Positions 1-20,059 of a stretch of DNA of 64,000 bases are shown piece by piece. Location of the stretch: assembly GCA_963662155.1 (NCBI GenBank), contig OY759268.1:11198935-11262934 (forward strand), given 5' to 3'. The DNA comes from Lamellibrachia columna. Its lineage: Eukaryota; Annelida; Polychaeta; Sabellida; Siboglinidae. The notes beneath the pieces were generated by a model. That model was not told the DNA's origin. It did not search any database and saw only the letters and a list, made by a program, of their open reading frames with translations. The stretch's first letter is position 1. The number at the start of each line of letters is the position of its first letter. A program made the translations under genes and the position numbers.

Positions 1-650
1 AAATAGAAGCATATACAAAATTAGCCCTAGACATTAACCCTAAATCCCTGATCACTAAAAATCTAAATAAAACGTAACACAACAAACCTTAGAACTAGAG
101 AAAAACAAAGTGGTAAAGATATACTATAAAATCTAACACCTTATCAATATACATCAAAACGCAAGTGTCTACCAAGGAAACGTTACCCATAAAAATAAAA
201 CAGTAACCATGAAAATAAAAACGTAACCACGAAAATAAAACCGTAACTATGACTTCACTACGTATGGTTCTCACAAATACCACAAACACCAAGCATTAAA
301 ACAATGTTTGTGAACTTAGCCCTAAACATTATGATCCGAACAGAAAAGTCTTAATGAAACCCGTCAATCGAAGTCGTAACTCTTAGAACACCTTTGAAAC
401 CAAACCCATAAATCGAAATCATAATCCATAAAAAACACCAACAACTATAAAAACAAAAACAAAACCCCTAAATGTAAGTACAACAAAATCCTAACTCGAA
501 TGAATAAAACGATAACGTTTAAACAAACAAAAGTAAACCCCTAATCTTAAAGACATTAAGCATTAACAAAACCCTAAATTGAAACAATACAAAACCTTAA
601 AAAAAATAAAACGTTAAGTGTAACAATTACAATGTTCAAACGTTTACACA
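1..650. other. A/C-rich low-complexity DNA with scattered CCCTAA words
   Basis: The plus strand is strongly A- and C-rich with few G and T. The words ccctaaa, ccctaat and aaccctaa recur irregularly among AAAAC and CGTAAC words. This resembles decayed simple repeats, perhaps telomere-like CCCTAA repeats, but there is no regular period. I see no gene here. Confidence 0.4.
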
Positions 651-858
651 TCATATGTTTTTTTCGGGCACTATGTTGTTAACAAACAGTCATTTATTAG
701 TATGCACTGTTGAGGGACTTATTATCTGTCCGTATTTGGTAGAGTTGAGATCTAACTTTAGCATGATTATTGTACCCTCTAAACGCAACTTCTAATAAGT
801 TTTCTGATAAGCAATACATATTTTGTCAAATAAATGAACATGTTGTGTCATTACTTAC

Positions 859-9161
<8,303 letters not shown>

Positions 9162-9284
9162 CTTCGCTCTTCGGCTGGGGTGTTCACTGTCGCGCAATCT
9201 CGCAGGACACCTCCTGGTGCAGTCGGATGACAAATCGCCAAGGCAATGTGTCAATTGACTGATGCGCTGTCCCTGCGGGCGACA

Positions 9285-9291
9285 TTATATA
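9285..9291 (-). promoter_or_regulatory. TATA box (TATATAA) of the left gene
   Basis: The minus strand reads GCGGTATATAATGTCG, a good TATA consensus in a GC-rich setting. A start site about 30 bp downstream would fall near 9255-9260, leaving a 5' UTR of roughly 95 bp before the ATG at 9161. Confidence 0.5.
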
Positions 9292-9480
9292 CCGCAGAAT
9301 CGCATTCGACTATTGATAAAAGGGCGTCACGAAACAACTTGGCATTCTGTGATAGGCCGCTAATAACTAGTGACACCGGACGTTCGACCACTCAGCAGTT
9401 TGAAGTTTGTTTATGAAAACAACGAGATCACCTGATGACAAGACTGACACCCGTCGCAAACTTGGGGGTGTATTGTGATG

Positions 9481-9650
9481 CCCCTCTCCTCCCCCTCCCC
9501 CTCCCCTCCCCCTCCATCTCCCTCTCCCTCTCCCTCTCCCTCTCCCTCTCCCTCTCCCTCTCCCTCTCCCTCTCCCTCTCCCTCTCCCTCTCCTTCTCCT
9601 TCTCCCTCTCCCCTCCCCCTCCCCCTCCTCCCTCCTCCCTCCTCCCTCCC
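9481..9650. repeat. homopyrimidine (CCCTCT)n tract
   Basis: About 170 bp of only C and T on the plus strand, mostly ccctct hexamers with cctcctccct at the right end. Such mirror-symmetric pyrimidine tracts can adopt triplex DNA (established chemistry). It lies about 200 bp upstream of the left gene's TATA box. Reading frames in it are artefacts. 9660-10536 holds no recognisable feature. Confidence 0.95.
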
Positions 9651-10536
9651 CCAAAGCGCACCACACCTTTCTCAACATGTCACTTCCATTGGCGCAATCT
9701 ACATGTACAAATGAAACGATGCAACGTGATGTGAAACCAATTTGGTTATGTTCGGTTGTAGCAGAAACAACGCACCAAGAATGTTACACCAATGTGAGTG
9801 TTTTGCCAATATTATTATAAAAAATTCGACAGTTTTAAACGGTCCCACAACACAGGTACTTCAACAAAATAAAAATATGGTATAGCTGTTTAGATTGTTT
9901 CTGTATATCTTGCTATAATAAGTGGCATTAGGTTTAAGCGAGTAATGATATGACATTTGTTATTTCTTGTAATTCAAATGACCCATTCAACTTGGGGCAA
10001 GGCTCACCCTAATGTGGTGCGAAGCGCACCCTATTGTAAATCACAACGGGAGTTGGTGGTGTTGTGTCAGCTAATCCGTTTGATACCTGTACGAAATTTT
10101 TCCATCCCCATTTGTAGTACGAGTCCCCCACTTATAACAATGAATACATTCACATAAGATCTGATCACGCGCTGGTTTTCTAATATAGTTTTATCATATT
10201 TATTTGAACATTACCTGTAACTTAATAGGTTTCGTATCGTAGGGGTCATTGCTTACTGTGCTCTAGCACGTTGTGGCGATAGTGCTTGCTACATCTGCTT
10301 TCAGCAATTTGCTCCAGTCGCTGGCTAGTCGCAATGCGAAAGAATAAGCCGAATTCGTCAGTTTTCTCCTGTCATTACGCAGCTTCTCTAGAACAAAGAC
10401 TTCTTCGCGGACTCTTGCAGCAATTCTTCGTAACTGGACAGATTTTAGCCCCATACTACCATGGCCTGTTACTTATTTAGCCACACGCAATTCGCCTTTT
10501 ACCACCATCCTGTTCAATCGTACACCATATTGAACC

Positions 10537-10790
10537 GGTGGTGTACGGTTAGAACACCGGACTCCCAATCGACAGAACCCGGGTTTGAATCCTTTTGTTG
10601 CCCTTTCGAAACTTTGGCAATTTTTTTCTCCCCGCATTTCCACAGTTCAGTTATCTGTATAACTGGCTGAATGCTTCCCAGAGTAGTCGAGATGGCGTTG
10701 GAACGAACAGGTCTGCCAGGGAATGAAGTGTAAAGCGCTCTGTCCCAATGTCTGGATACCGCGCTCTGTAAGAACGTACCATTACCGTCA
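10537..10790 (+). mobile_element. tRNA-derived SINE, copy 1
   Basis: A tRNA-like head with an A-box-like segment (ggtgtacggttagaacacc) and a B box (gggtttgaatcc) is followed by a body shared with the copy at 53369-53690: ctttggcaattttt, gctgaatgcttccc, gaacaggtctgccagg, ctggataccg. Two copies with the same order define the family. It is a retrotransposed element, not a tRNA gene. Confidence 0.85.
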
Positions 10791-10854
10791 CCAATAAAGA
10801 TCTTCAGCAACATTCTCGTTGTTTCGGAAATACGAATAACTGTGGAAAGATCAT

Positions 10855-10861
<7 letters not shown>

Positions 10862-10886
<25 letters not shown>

Positions 10887-11041
10887 GCGGCGGCAGCAGC
10901 AGCAGCAGCAGCGGCAGCGGCAGCAACATCAGCAGTAGAAGAAGCAGTAGAAGTAGCAGTAGCAGCAGTAGTAGCAGTAGCAACAGTTGCAGAAGTAGTA
11001 ACTGTACCACTGCGCCTAGCAGTAGCGGTAGCGGTAGCAGT

Positions 11042-11110
<69 letters not shown>

Positions 11111-11220
11111 TGCAGCAGCAACAAAAACAGCAGTAGCAGTAGCAGAGGAAGTAGACGTGACAGTAGCAGCAGCACCAGTAGAAGAAACAGTAACAGAAGC
11201 AGTAGTAATATTAGCATTAG
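10862..11220. repeat. (CAG)n / (GCAGTA)n trinucleotide-rich tract
   Basis: Two pure AGC runs (about 10862-10925 and 11040-11115) joined by gcagtagcagta variants. It reads as poly-Ala, poly-Leu or poly-Ser in different frames; no splice signals or conserved flanks suggest it is coding. Confidence 0.93.
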
Positions 11221-11789
11221 TATTTGCCTTCAACTACGACTTCAAAATATGTTTTCTATTTGTTTCTGCAAGTATCCATTGTTCGTCTACTGAATTTGAA
11301 CTTTGGGGACATATTTTCAATGTGTCCTGACGTACTGACGTTGTGGTATCGCGGTAAACAACAGCGCCAATTTGTCGGCTTACTCTACATTAATGGAGAC
11401 ACACGTCGCCGAACACGCAATTCCATAAAGGACAAGTAAGGCTGTGAGACCACCGGAGACAACGTTCATTCGTTCCGTTAATGGAGAGAATGGATAAGTC
11501 CGGACAACTAATTACTAACGCGCTACTTCGTTGATTGAAAGTGCCGTAAAACAAAATAACACAAAATGAGACGCACCAGGTACACTCACTGCTCTGTAAA
11601 AGTGACAACAGGTAACCTTTCGAAACGGTTTGGTGTGTACTGCATGACATTTAAAGGTCCCGGCTCAATTCACTTAAATGTCATTCCTCAATTCGAGTTT
11701 TGTCATATATGTGTAACCCGCCCTCCTAAGATATTTGTCAATTTTGTTTTAAATATATCCGCGCTGAATGCATTTATAGGTACTTAATC

Positions 11790-12330
11790 AATTCGATTTT
11801 TTCGCTAGTCTCATTTCAAATAAATTTTGCGAAAAACCAAACCTACCTAGTATCCACTGGCACTGCAACATACCAGCTAGTTTGTGCAACTTTTATATAT
11901 AGTTTTTGTGTGAAATCCTCAGACAAACTATTAAATTATTTAATTATTGATCCAGCATTTATAGAAGTGAAAATTTAAACGCTGAAAACTCACGATTTTC
12001 GTCCTTGGTGAAATTTCATAACGTTGTCATGTGATCGGCGAGAGGATGGAAGTCACGCCCATGATCAGCCTTGACCCCATAAAGTGTTTACTGTTTTGCA
12101 TATCCACTATTTTGAGCCTTACCAGATCTAACGACTAAAGTCAATTCTTTCGATGACTTGGAAAAAAATACGCACTTTTTATTAAACCGACTACGGATAT
12201 TACTTAAGCTATTCACACACTACAAATTATTTAAGCTATTCACACACTACAAATTTGGACATCAACGAACTGGATTCGCTATAGCCTATAGGCTTAATCA
12301 GTTCGGAATGTTTTGAGGGCCACTTATCAA
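11790..12330. repeat. old interspersed repeat A, copy 1 (carries an unoccupied TTAA site)
   Basis: Shares an ordered series of blocks with 49410-49735 plus 50396-50470 and with 62805-63080: caaaaa then cctacctagtatccact, gacaaactattaaattattt, agatctaacgactaaagtcaa, aaccgactacggatatta, attcacacactacaaattt. At 12204-12207 the sequence TTAA lies exactly where the 49735-50396 element is inserted in copy 2. A 26-bp direct duplication starts at this TTAA. Confidence 0.7.
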
Positions 12331-12846
12331 AATAACCTGACAGTTGGCCTGGAACAGGCAATTTTTTCATGTTCTCCAATCTCTGTAAAACTTAACTCCT
12401 GAAAAACACACAGTCCAGTGATTTAAACTCTGACGTTTCTGTGCTTATATCCGAAAATTCAGTAAGTGGCTGGCAGCGCATGTCAAGGATGTAATCCGCT
12501 ACAGATACGCCCTGTACAAGGTACACAGTTCGCTACAACACCATAACTAAATATCAGCAAATTTTGGAAATTAATTATAATATTGTTATTCGACACTTAT
12601 CACGTTCGTCTTCGTGTTGTACCAGAAAACAGTGTGTGGAACATCTATAAATCCACAACATGAAACCCCGTTCCGAGAATGTGATTTGAGACATTGCTCG
12701 TGCCTGCATAGGACGGTTGTAGACAAAAACTGGTACTTGAATTATTAAAAAATGTGTAAATAATCCTTTACCATAGAGCACTGCGGTATGTTTTATAGAT
12801 AATATAGTCCAGAAATAATTACTGGAACACATAGCCTTTGGCTATA

Positions 12847-13121
12847 CAACAATAAATCTTAGTACCGGGCGTAACAATAAACACAGTACTTTGGTACAGG
12901 GCGTAACAATAAACACCGTACTTTGGTACCGGGCGTAACAATAAACACTACTTTGGTACAGGGCGTAACAATAAACACCGTACTTTGGTACCGGGCGTAA
13001 CAATAAACACCGTACTTTGGTACCGGGCGTAACAATAAACACCGTACTTTGGTACCGGGCGTAACAATAAACACAGTACTTTGGTACCTGGCGTAACAAT
13101 AAACACCGTACTTTGGTACCG
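12847..13121. repeat. 32-bp tandem array, about 8.5 copies
   Basis: Units begin ggtaccgggcgtaacaataa and continue to gtacttt. Copies differ at one to three positions. A single diverged unit (ggtatcgggcgtaacaataa) stands alone at 13900-13925. Confidence 0.95.
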
Positions 13122-13129
13122 GGGGTAGC

Positions 13130-14510
13130 AGCCACAGGTACAAGCGCAATTTAAATGTGCTGGTGTTGGCATAATGGCCACAGCCCTTACAACTGAAACT
13201 ATCCCTTGTGTAGAGGTAGGGTTCTTTCGTCATGATGCTGTTCACATTCCACATGTTTCCCACTCGGTGCTATTGCCACGCATCCATTTGGTCCTTTGCA
13301 ATGAGAACGTCATTCCTTGATTTCAATAAGCACTACAATTATTTTTACCATGAACATTCATCGTATAATGTCCTACACGTGGATGCAGTACTACGGAGTC
13401 TTTTGCTGACATAGGCAGACTGAATAATGTTGCTAGATATAAAGACATAAATTCATTTGCACAGTACATGTGTCCTCAGTAAGGTTGCCATTGACCTCTG
13501 TATCATAGCCTACTGATTTTTTAGTTTTTGTGTTTGGCAACTCCTTTGAGATGTTTTCTATATAATAGTACAACACTTGTGTTTACTCTGCTCCTAAACA
13601 TCTTCGCTAGCCAGGGGTGGTAGCAGCACTGCACTCTCCCTGGCAGATCGACCTGTTGAAACGTGTCAGTTTATCCCACGCAAAGTAAATCATTTGTACT
13701 TAGTCCCAATTCCTGTCTCGGTCGACAAGTTTCAGGGAACTAGAAGCACCCGCGCCGAAACTTCAAAGAGCGTTCCCCCGAAATGCCCATCATTATCCGT
13801 CCGACCAGCGCCGACGGGTACACTGCCAATAAAAATTAAATTCCCGTATGGTTAATTTTGAAAAATCATTAAATTATAGTTTTGAAATATTTGTGAGGGA
13901 GCTTGGTATCGGGCGTAACAATAAATATAGATTCATCAACAAACAAAATAAGGTTGGGTAGGAGTAGTTATTGTAGGGGCATATGCCATAGCTTGTGACA
14001 CACATTTGAAAGTTTACTTTAACATAAACCACTTCAAATAGTGAATTTTTATTACTAAATAAAACATAATAGCTTTCTAAAATACCAAATATTTTTGAGA
14101 AATATGTTTTTTTACACATTAAACGGACGTGGGCCCTTCATCGGCATATGACTATAAGAAGAATATACATTTCCTGAAAGATCTCGTCGGGATAAAGCCA
14201 GTTATGTGTATTAATGCTACTTTTGAGAATGAAATAAGCATGTAATACGGCGCGGAAAGTTCAAAACGAACAGTCAGACAATTTTGGAGAGTGCCCCTTA
14301 TTTAAATCATTACTTTTGCAGTATTCGTGTTAGCAGTAGCAGTAGTGTTATTCTACATTTTTCTTGGCAACTCGTGTAGAATGGTACAATGTTATGCTGT
14401 ATGTGTCAGTAGAGAGGGGGTGTGGCAGGATCTCCCACCCACACATATCGAGGGCCAACCTCCCATAATAAGTTCCATTGGCTCCCTTGTTGGGAAGTAA
14501 TAATTTCTTA
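13130..14510. other. no recognisable gene
   Basis: Apart from the isolated 32-bp-array unit at 13900-13925 I find no element here. A minus-strand string FSCKGCGHYANTSTFK at about 13150-13200 has zinc-finger-like spacing, but no gene could be built around it. Confidence 0.4.
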
Positions 14511-14511
14511 T

Positions 14512-14513
<2 letters not shown>

Positions 14514-14602
<89 letters not shown>
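14514..14602. repeat. (TA)n microsatellite
   Basis: About 89 bp of TA, 100 bp left of the 24-bp minisatellite. A similar (TA)n tract lies about 215 bp beyond the array's right end. Confidence 0.97.
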
Positions 14603-14607
<5 letters not shown>

Positions 14608-14702
14608 CCCACCCTTTGCTTTCAGGGTGTTTGTCTCATAGAACACCAGACTAACGTGTCTATACGGAAGAAAGCTGTACTCGACCTGCCATCACACCTG
14701 AC

Positions 14703-16586
14703 GAAGCGAAGACGGCACTGGTATGGCAATGTAAGACGGCACTGGTATGGCCATGTAAGACTGCACTGGTATGGCCATGTAAGACGGCACTGGTATGGCC
14801 ATGTAAGACTGCACTGGTATGGCAATGTAAGACGGCACTGGTATGGCCATGTAAGACTGCACTGGTATGGCCATGTAAGACGGCACTGGTATGGCCATGT
14901 AAGACTGCACTGGTATGGCCATGTAAGACGGCACTGGTATGGCAATGTAAGACTGCACTGGTATGGCCATGTAAGACTGCACTGGTATGGCCATGTAAGA
15001 CGGCACTGGTATGGCCATGTAAGACTGCACTGGTATGGCTATGTAAGACTGCACTGGTATGGCCATGTAAGACTGCACTGGTATGGCCATGTAAGACTGC
15101 ACTGGTATGGCTATGTAAGACTGCACTGGTATGGCCATGTAAGACTGCACTGGTAGGGCCATGTAAGACTGCACTGGTATGGCCATGTAAGACGGCACTG
15201 GTATGGCAATGTAAGACTGCACTGGTATGGCCATGTAAGACTGCACTGGTATGGCCATGTAAGACGGCACTGGTATGGCCATGTAAGACTGCACTAGTAT
15301 GGCTATGTAAGACTGCACTGGTATGGCCATGTAAGACTGCACTGGTATGGCCATGTAAGACGGCACTGGTATGGCTATGTAAGACTGCACTGGTATGGCC
15401 ATGTAAGACCGCACTGGTAGGGCCATGTAAGACTGCACTGGTATGGCCATGTAAGACGGCACTGGTATGGCAATGTAAGACTGCACTGGTATGGCCATGT
15501 AAGACTGCACTGGTATGGCCATGTAAGACGGCACTGGTATGGCCATGTAAGACTGCACTGGTATGGCTATGTAAGACTGCCCTGGTATGGCCATGTAAGA
15601 CTGCACTGGTATGGCCATGTAAGACTGCACTGGTATGGCTATGTAAGACTGCACTGGTATGGCCATGTAAGACTGCACTGGTATGGCCATGTAAGACGGC
15701 ACTGGTATGGCCATGTAAGACTGCACTGGTATGGCCATGTAAGACTGCACTGGTATGGCTATGTAAGACTGCACTGGTATGGCCATGTAAGACTGCACTG
15801 GTATGGCTATGTAAGACGGCACTGGTATGGCCATGTAAGACTGCACTGGTATGGCCATGTAAGACGGCACTGGTATGGCCATGTAAGACTGCACTGGTAT
15901 GGCTATGTAAGACGGCACTGGTATGGCCATGTAAGACTGCACTGGTATGGCTATGTAAGACGGCACTGGTATGGCCATGTAAGATTGCACTGGTATGGCC
16001 ATGTAAGACTGCACTGGTATGGCTATGTATGACGGCACTGGTATGGCCATGTAAGACGGCACTGGTATGGCCATGTAAGACGGCACTGGTATGGCAATGT
16101 AAGATTGCACTGGTATGGCCATGTAAGACGGCACTGGTATGGCCATGTAAGACGGCACTGGTATAGCCATGTAAGACTGCACTGGTATAGCCATGTAGGA
16201 CGGCACTGGTATAGCCATGTAAGACTGCACTGGTATGGCTATGTATAACGGCACTGGTATGGCCATGTAAGACGGCACTGGTATAGCCATGTAAGACTGC
16301 ACTGGTATGGCTATGTATGACGGCACTGGTATGGCCATGTAAGACGGCACTGGTATAGCCATGTAAGACTGCACTGGTATGGCTATGTATGACGGCACTG
16401 GTATGGCCATGTAAGACGGCACTGGTATAGCCATGTAAGACTGCACTGGTATGGCTATGTATGACGGCACTGGTATGGCCATGTAAGACGGCACTGGTAT
16501 GGCCATGTAAGACGGCACTGGTATGGCTATGTAAGACGGCACTGGTATGGCCATGTAAGACGGCACTGGTATGGCCATGTAAGACG
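14703..16586. repeat. 24-bp minisatellite, about 78 copies
   Basis: Units of gcactggtatggccatgtaa plus ga and c/t/g-g variants. The period is a multiple of three, so several frames stay open for hundreds of codons (TSAVLHGH, MAIPVQSY and LHWYGHVR repeats). These follow from the repeat and are not evidence for a protein. The plus-strand lead-in RRRHWYGNVRR just before the array is reminiscent of the RxxWYGHV string found near the end of some LINE proteins, so the array may have grown from a LINE fragment (inference). Confidence 0.97.
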
Positions 16587-16801
16587 GCGAGGTAGCAACG
16601 ATGCAACCAATACAGCCCTAAACCAGACTGTTCCTGGGGCACGGAGCAGAGGCAGACCTTAGCTCCGGTACTTGGACGTGGTGAAGCGATATACGGAAAA
16701 ATGGGTTTGAGGAAGCGGCGACCCAAGACAGACGTCTCTGGGCAGTTTCCGTGGCGACGGCGACCCAACTTGGTGGACAAGTCGGGAGGTGAGAAAGGTG
16801 A

Positions 16802-16803
<2 letters not shown>

Positions 16804-16893
<90 letters not shown>
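16804..16893. repeat. (TA)n microsatellite
   Basis: About 90 bp of TA, ending in tacatacacatgtatgtgtatg. It marks the left edge of the segment shared with 39170-39540. Confidence 0.97.
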
Positions 16894-16894
<1 letters not shown>

Positions 16895-16896
<2 letters not shown>

Positions 16897-17395
16897 CACA
16901 TGTATGTGTATGTGTGTGAGTGCGTACGCGTGTGAATCATTCAAGCATGTAGAAGAAATATATTGCCATTCACTATTTCATACTGCATTCAATAATGTAT
17001 AGTCCATTCACAATTGTTTGTTATGTGCGAATCCGCTGAATGTGTCCCCTTTGGTGACTAAACTGACCAGCTGTGGACACCTACATTGTTATGTACACAT
17101 TGTATCAGATGTATAAGTGTGTATAATCCAGTTAGTGTAATAACAGTAATATGTACGAGTGACACTTGCGTTGCGATTTAAACGTTCTTTGCTCGCTTAC
17201 GGAGCTAGTTGATGCAGTCGACATCACCTGGGAAATTTCACATATCTACCTAACAATTATATAGAATATCATTGGTATGGTACATTTTATTAATACGAAT
17301 AATAAATGTAATATATACGTTGATAGAAATAATGCATCGTCCATACGTTTCACACAAAAAGTGACTTTAACTGAAAAGTTTAACTAATAGCCCTG
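16895..17395. repeat. dispersed repeat shared with 39170-39540 (includes the 3' flank of the unknown gene)
   Basis: Blocks shared in order with 39170-39540: attgtcattcactatttcat, acacctacattgttatg, gtcgaccgcgcctggga-like, cacatctacctaac, acgttgatagaaataatgca, caaaaagtgactttaact. This copy contains the presumed 3' UTR and stop codon of the minus-strand gene ending at 17384, including an AATAAA signal at 17286-17291. Confidence 0.75.
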
Positions 17396-18733
17396 ATCTC
17401 CACTACTTGTGCTTATCGCAAGATATTTGCATTCAGTTTGACAAGACGACTTCGTACCATTGCGGCTTTTGGTAAATCCCGTCAAAAGTCCGGTATAGAA
17501 GACCGAGCGACGTGTCATAGACGTCAAAGAACGACTAAATTTGCCATCATTGTTCATCAATTCCGGCCGACGAACGTCGAACAGTTCTCGGTTTAATCCG
17601 TCTATGAACGCGTTTGTTTCATATTTCTCTTCGAAAATCAAGTCTTTTCTGCTGCGGATGTTCACTGATCTTGCTGAACTAGAAGAGTTTATTCGGAACG
17701 TACTTGCTAATAAGCATCTTCACGTACTCCTTGTCGCTGCGTATTTTACTTAGTCCACTTTTCGCCTTGTCGTGACTCGGCGAGAACAGCAACATCACAT
17801 CCGGGTAGTTGCCTTCAAGACATCCGACCAGTATAAATTCTTTGTTGGTGTTTGACTTGCGACATATTGATGGATCCTTTGCCGGAATGCAGTTCTTCTG
17901 CCACTGATTTCGGACTGTGGTCACTTCCGTGTCCAGGAAGAACTCCATCACTATGTACTCGAGGTTAATCTCAGTGATTTTGTCGGTGCAGGACATGGCG
18001 GTCCTAGTACATCCACCGCAGTCTCGGTGGTGCACAGCTATTTCTGATGCCTTCAATTTGGTCCCATTTGTGAAGTAGTTCACGTCTGGTTTTCTACGTC
18101 CATGCTCCATCTTCACTGTACGACATTTCAGAAACTTTTCCAATAGCGCTGTGTGGCCCTAAAGTATCGGAGTCCCTTTGAATCCCCAAGTACGACGAGT
18201 TTCTAGGCGTTCTTTCGCGACAGACACTCACGCAAGTGTTCCTTCGTGATGTCTTCGGATGGGACACGGCAAACCTCTGGTGCGTATGACTACTTCATCC
18301 ATTGGCCGCCCGTCAGGAAGTAATTGTGTTCGATGCAATATTTACTTCTGATTTCGACTGTGCAAAGAGGTTCTTGGCAGCCAAACAGTGCGAGTTGTTG
18401 CCAATAATTCTCGTTAGGTTGTATGGAACGTGTACGGCTAACGGTGTTCGTTGTTGGTCGAACTACGTCGTACAGTCCAGACGTCTGGAACGGTCCAAAC
18501 ACAAGACTAAGTCTAAATTCGGAACTACGTAAAACACGGCTGCTACAACTAAGCTGGTCTTCTCCGTTTGCCGTCCACACAAGAATGATCGTCCTAGTGG
18601 TAGACACAAGACAGGGGTCAATACTCGCTAACTGGTTTATGTCCAGTCGCTGGCTTGTATCGCCTGTCAGCATACGTGTGTGTCGACTATTAGAACATGT
18701 GCTCCACGGATCGATTCGTAAGTCTGGTCCCAC
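17384..18733 (-). CDS. unrecognised cysteine-containing gene or young pseudogene
   Basis: Three minus-strand open segments follow in order. At 18290-18733, the first usable ATG gives MLTGDTSQRLDINQ and the segment ends with KYCIEHNYFLTGGQWMK. At about 18140-17679 there are six cysteines (CRTVKMEHG, CGGCTRTAMSC, QKNCIPAKDPSICRK, ILVGCLEGNYPDV). At 17665-17384 it runs NIRSRKDLIFEEKYETNAF to SSCQTECKYLA and a stop. Spacing of the middle segment faintly recalls NTR-type modules, but I would not assign it. A donor (GC|GTGAGT, near 18229) fits an intron between segments 1 and 2, but it needs a frame change near 18296. Segments 2 and 3 are separated by only about 25 bp with donor- and acceptor-like ends, too short for a normal intron. 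So the locus may be broken. AATAAA at 17291-17286 and TATA-like boxes at 18798-18852 bracket it. Confidence 0.4.
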
Positions 18734-18797
18734 AATCTATAGAATTAAACCTTTTAAGTCGAGGCTTAATTTACTCGGTGCTAAACTCGGCGACGGA

Positions 18798-18852
18798 TTT
18801 TTATAATACTGACCACCCGACTTATATAACACTGACCACCCGACTTATATAA
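18798..18852 (-). promoter_or_regulatory. three stacked TATA-like boxes upstream of the unknown gene
   Basis: On the minus strand GTTATATAAG occurs twice, 23 bp apart (about 18844 and 18821), followed by TTATAAAAAT near 18799. The first two lie in direct repeats (gaccacccgacttatataac). A start about 30 bp below the last box would fall near 18770, just upstream of the first open segment. Confidence 0.42.
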
Positions 18853-19027
18853 CACTGACCAACTGATAATGTATGCGCCTGCAATTGGCTCTTGGCACAG
18901 TTCGACTTTGTAATTAATGCTTCGTTCCCGGGCTTAAATAGAGTTCACGACCCGGGTTACTTGTTTCGCTGTTTACTGTTTATTTCCATCCGTTTTTAAC
19001 TTGTGGATTTGATTCTTTGTAAAAATG

Positions 19028-19803
19028 CAAGTCAGTTCCTAATAATGTAATACATAACTGAACATTATACATTACACTGTCGACATTGAACAACATTTAC
19101 ATGTGTTCATAACAAGTACGTTCCTAATAATGTAATACATAACTGAACATTATACATTACACTGTCGACACTGAACAACATTTACATGTGTTCATAACAA
19201 GTACGTTCCTAATAATGTAATACATAACTGAACATTATACATTACACTGTCGACATTGAACAACATTTACATGTGTTCATAACAAGTACGTTCCTAATAA
19301 TGTAATACATAACTGAACATTATACATTACACTGTCGACATTGAACAACATTTACATGTGTTCATAACAAGTACGTTCCTAATAATGTAATACATAACTG
19401 AACATTATACATTACACTGTCGACACTGAACAACATTTACATGTGTTCATAACAAGTACGTTCCTAATAATGTAATACATAACTGAACATTATACATTAC
19501 ACTGTCGACATTGAACAACATTTACATGTGTTCATAACAAGTACGTTCCTAATAATGTAATACATAACTGAACATTATACATTACACTGTCGACATTGAA
19601 CAACATTTACATGTGTTCATAACAAGTACGTTCCTAATAATGTAATACATAACTGAACATTATACATTACACTGTCGACATTGAACAACATTTACATGTG
19701 TTCATAACAAGTACGTTCCTAATAATGTAATACATAACTGAACATTATACATTACACTGTCGACATTGAACAACATTTACATGTGTTCATAACAAGTACG
19801 TTC
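19028..19803. repeat. 85-bp tandem array, 9 copies
   Basis: Units start gtacgttcctaataatgtaa and end gtgttcataacaa. Copies are almost identical; the only frequent variant is gacattgaac versus gacactgaac. The last unit runs into sequence homologous to the unknown gene's third segment. The unit boundary AACAA|GTACGTT resembles a splice donor and matches that gene's AGCAAGTACGTTCC. Confidence 0.96.
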
Positions 19804-19915
19804 CCAAGCGAACTAAACTCGCTGGTTCAGCAAGATCGGTGAACATCAGGAGCAGAAAAGTAAATACTGGTGAGGCTTTTTGAAGAGAAATCTGAAATAA
19901 ACGCGTTCATAGACA
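19790..19915 (+). pseudogene. partial inverted copy of the unknown gene's last exon
   Basis: Plus-strand aacaagtacgttcccaa, gttcagcaagatcggtgaac, agcagaaaag and aaacgcgttcatagac match the minus-strand sequence at about 17720-17590. Translated pieces NIRSRK and INAFID correspond to NIRSRK and TNAFID of that gene, but frameshifts and stops break the copy. Confidence 0.65.
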
Positions 19916-20059
19916 TATTGAGCCGATAACTATTCAACCTTCTTCGATGAAAAATCCACAATCATGATCATGGGCGGATCCATGCGGTGTCCATCAGGTG
20001 CCCGGGCTTTTTGATACTTGTGAGAGTGACAATCATACATCCTTTATAGATAATCGCTG

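Noticed and set aside
9428..9734. Arg/Glu- or Ser/Pro-rich frames across 9.5 kb
   Set aside because: They are translations of a CCCTCT simple repeat.
10514..11330. Poly-Ala and poly-Leu frames
   Set aside because: They are translations of AGC trinucleotide repeats and of a SINE, in all frames.
12859..13263. Minus-strand frame VPKYGVYCYARYQST repeats
   Set aside because: It is a shadow of the 32-bp tandem array; only the short lead-in FSCKGCGHYANTSTFK is non-repetitive, and it has no support as a gene.
14660..16780. Minus-strand 706-codon frame of HTSAVLHG repeats
   Set aside because: It is one of several frames held open by a 24-bp tandem repeat; no domain, splice site or promoter supports it.
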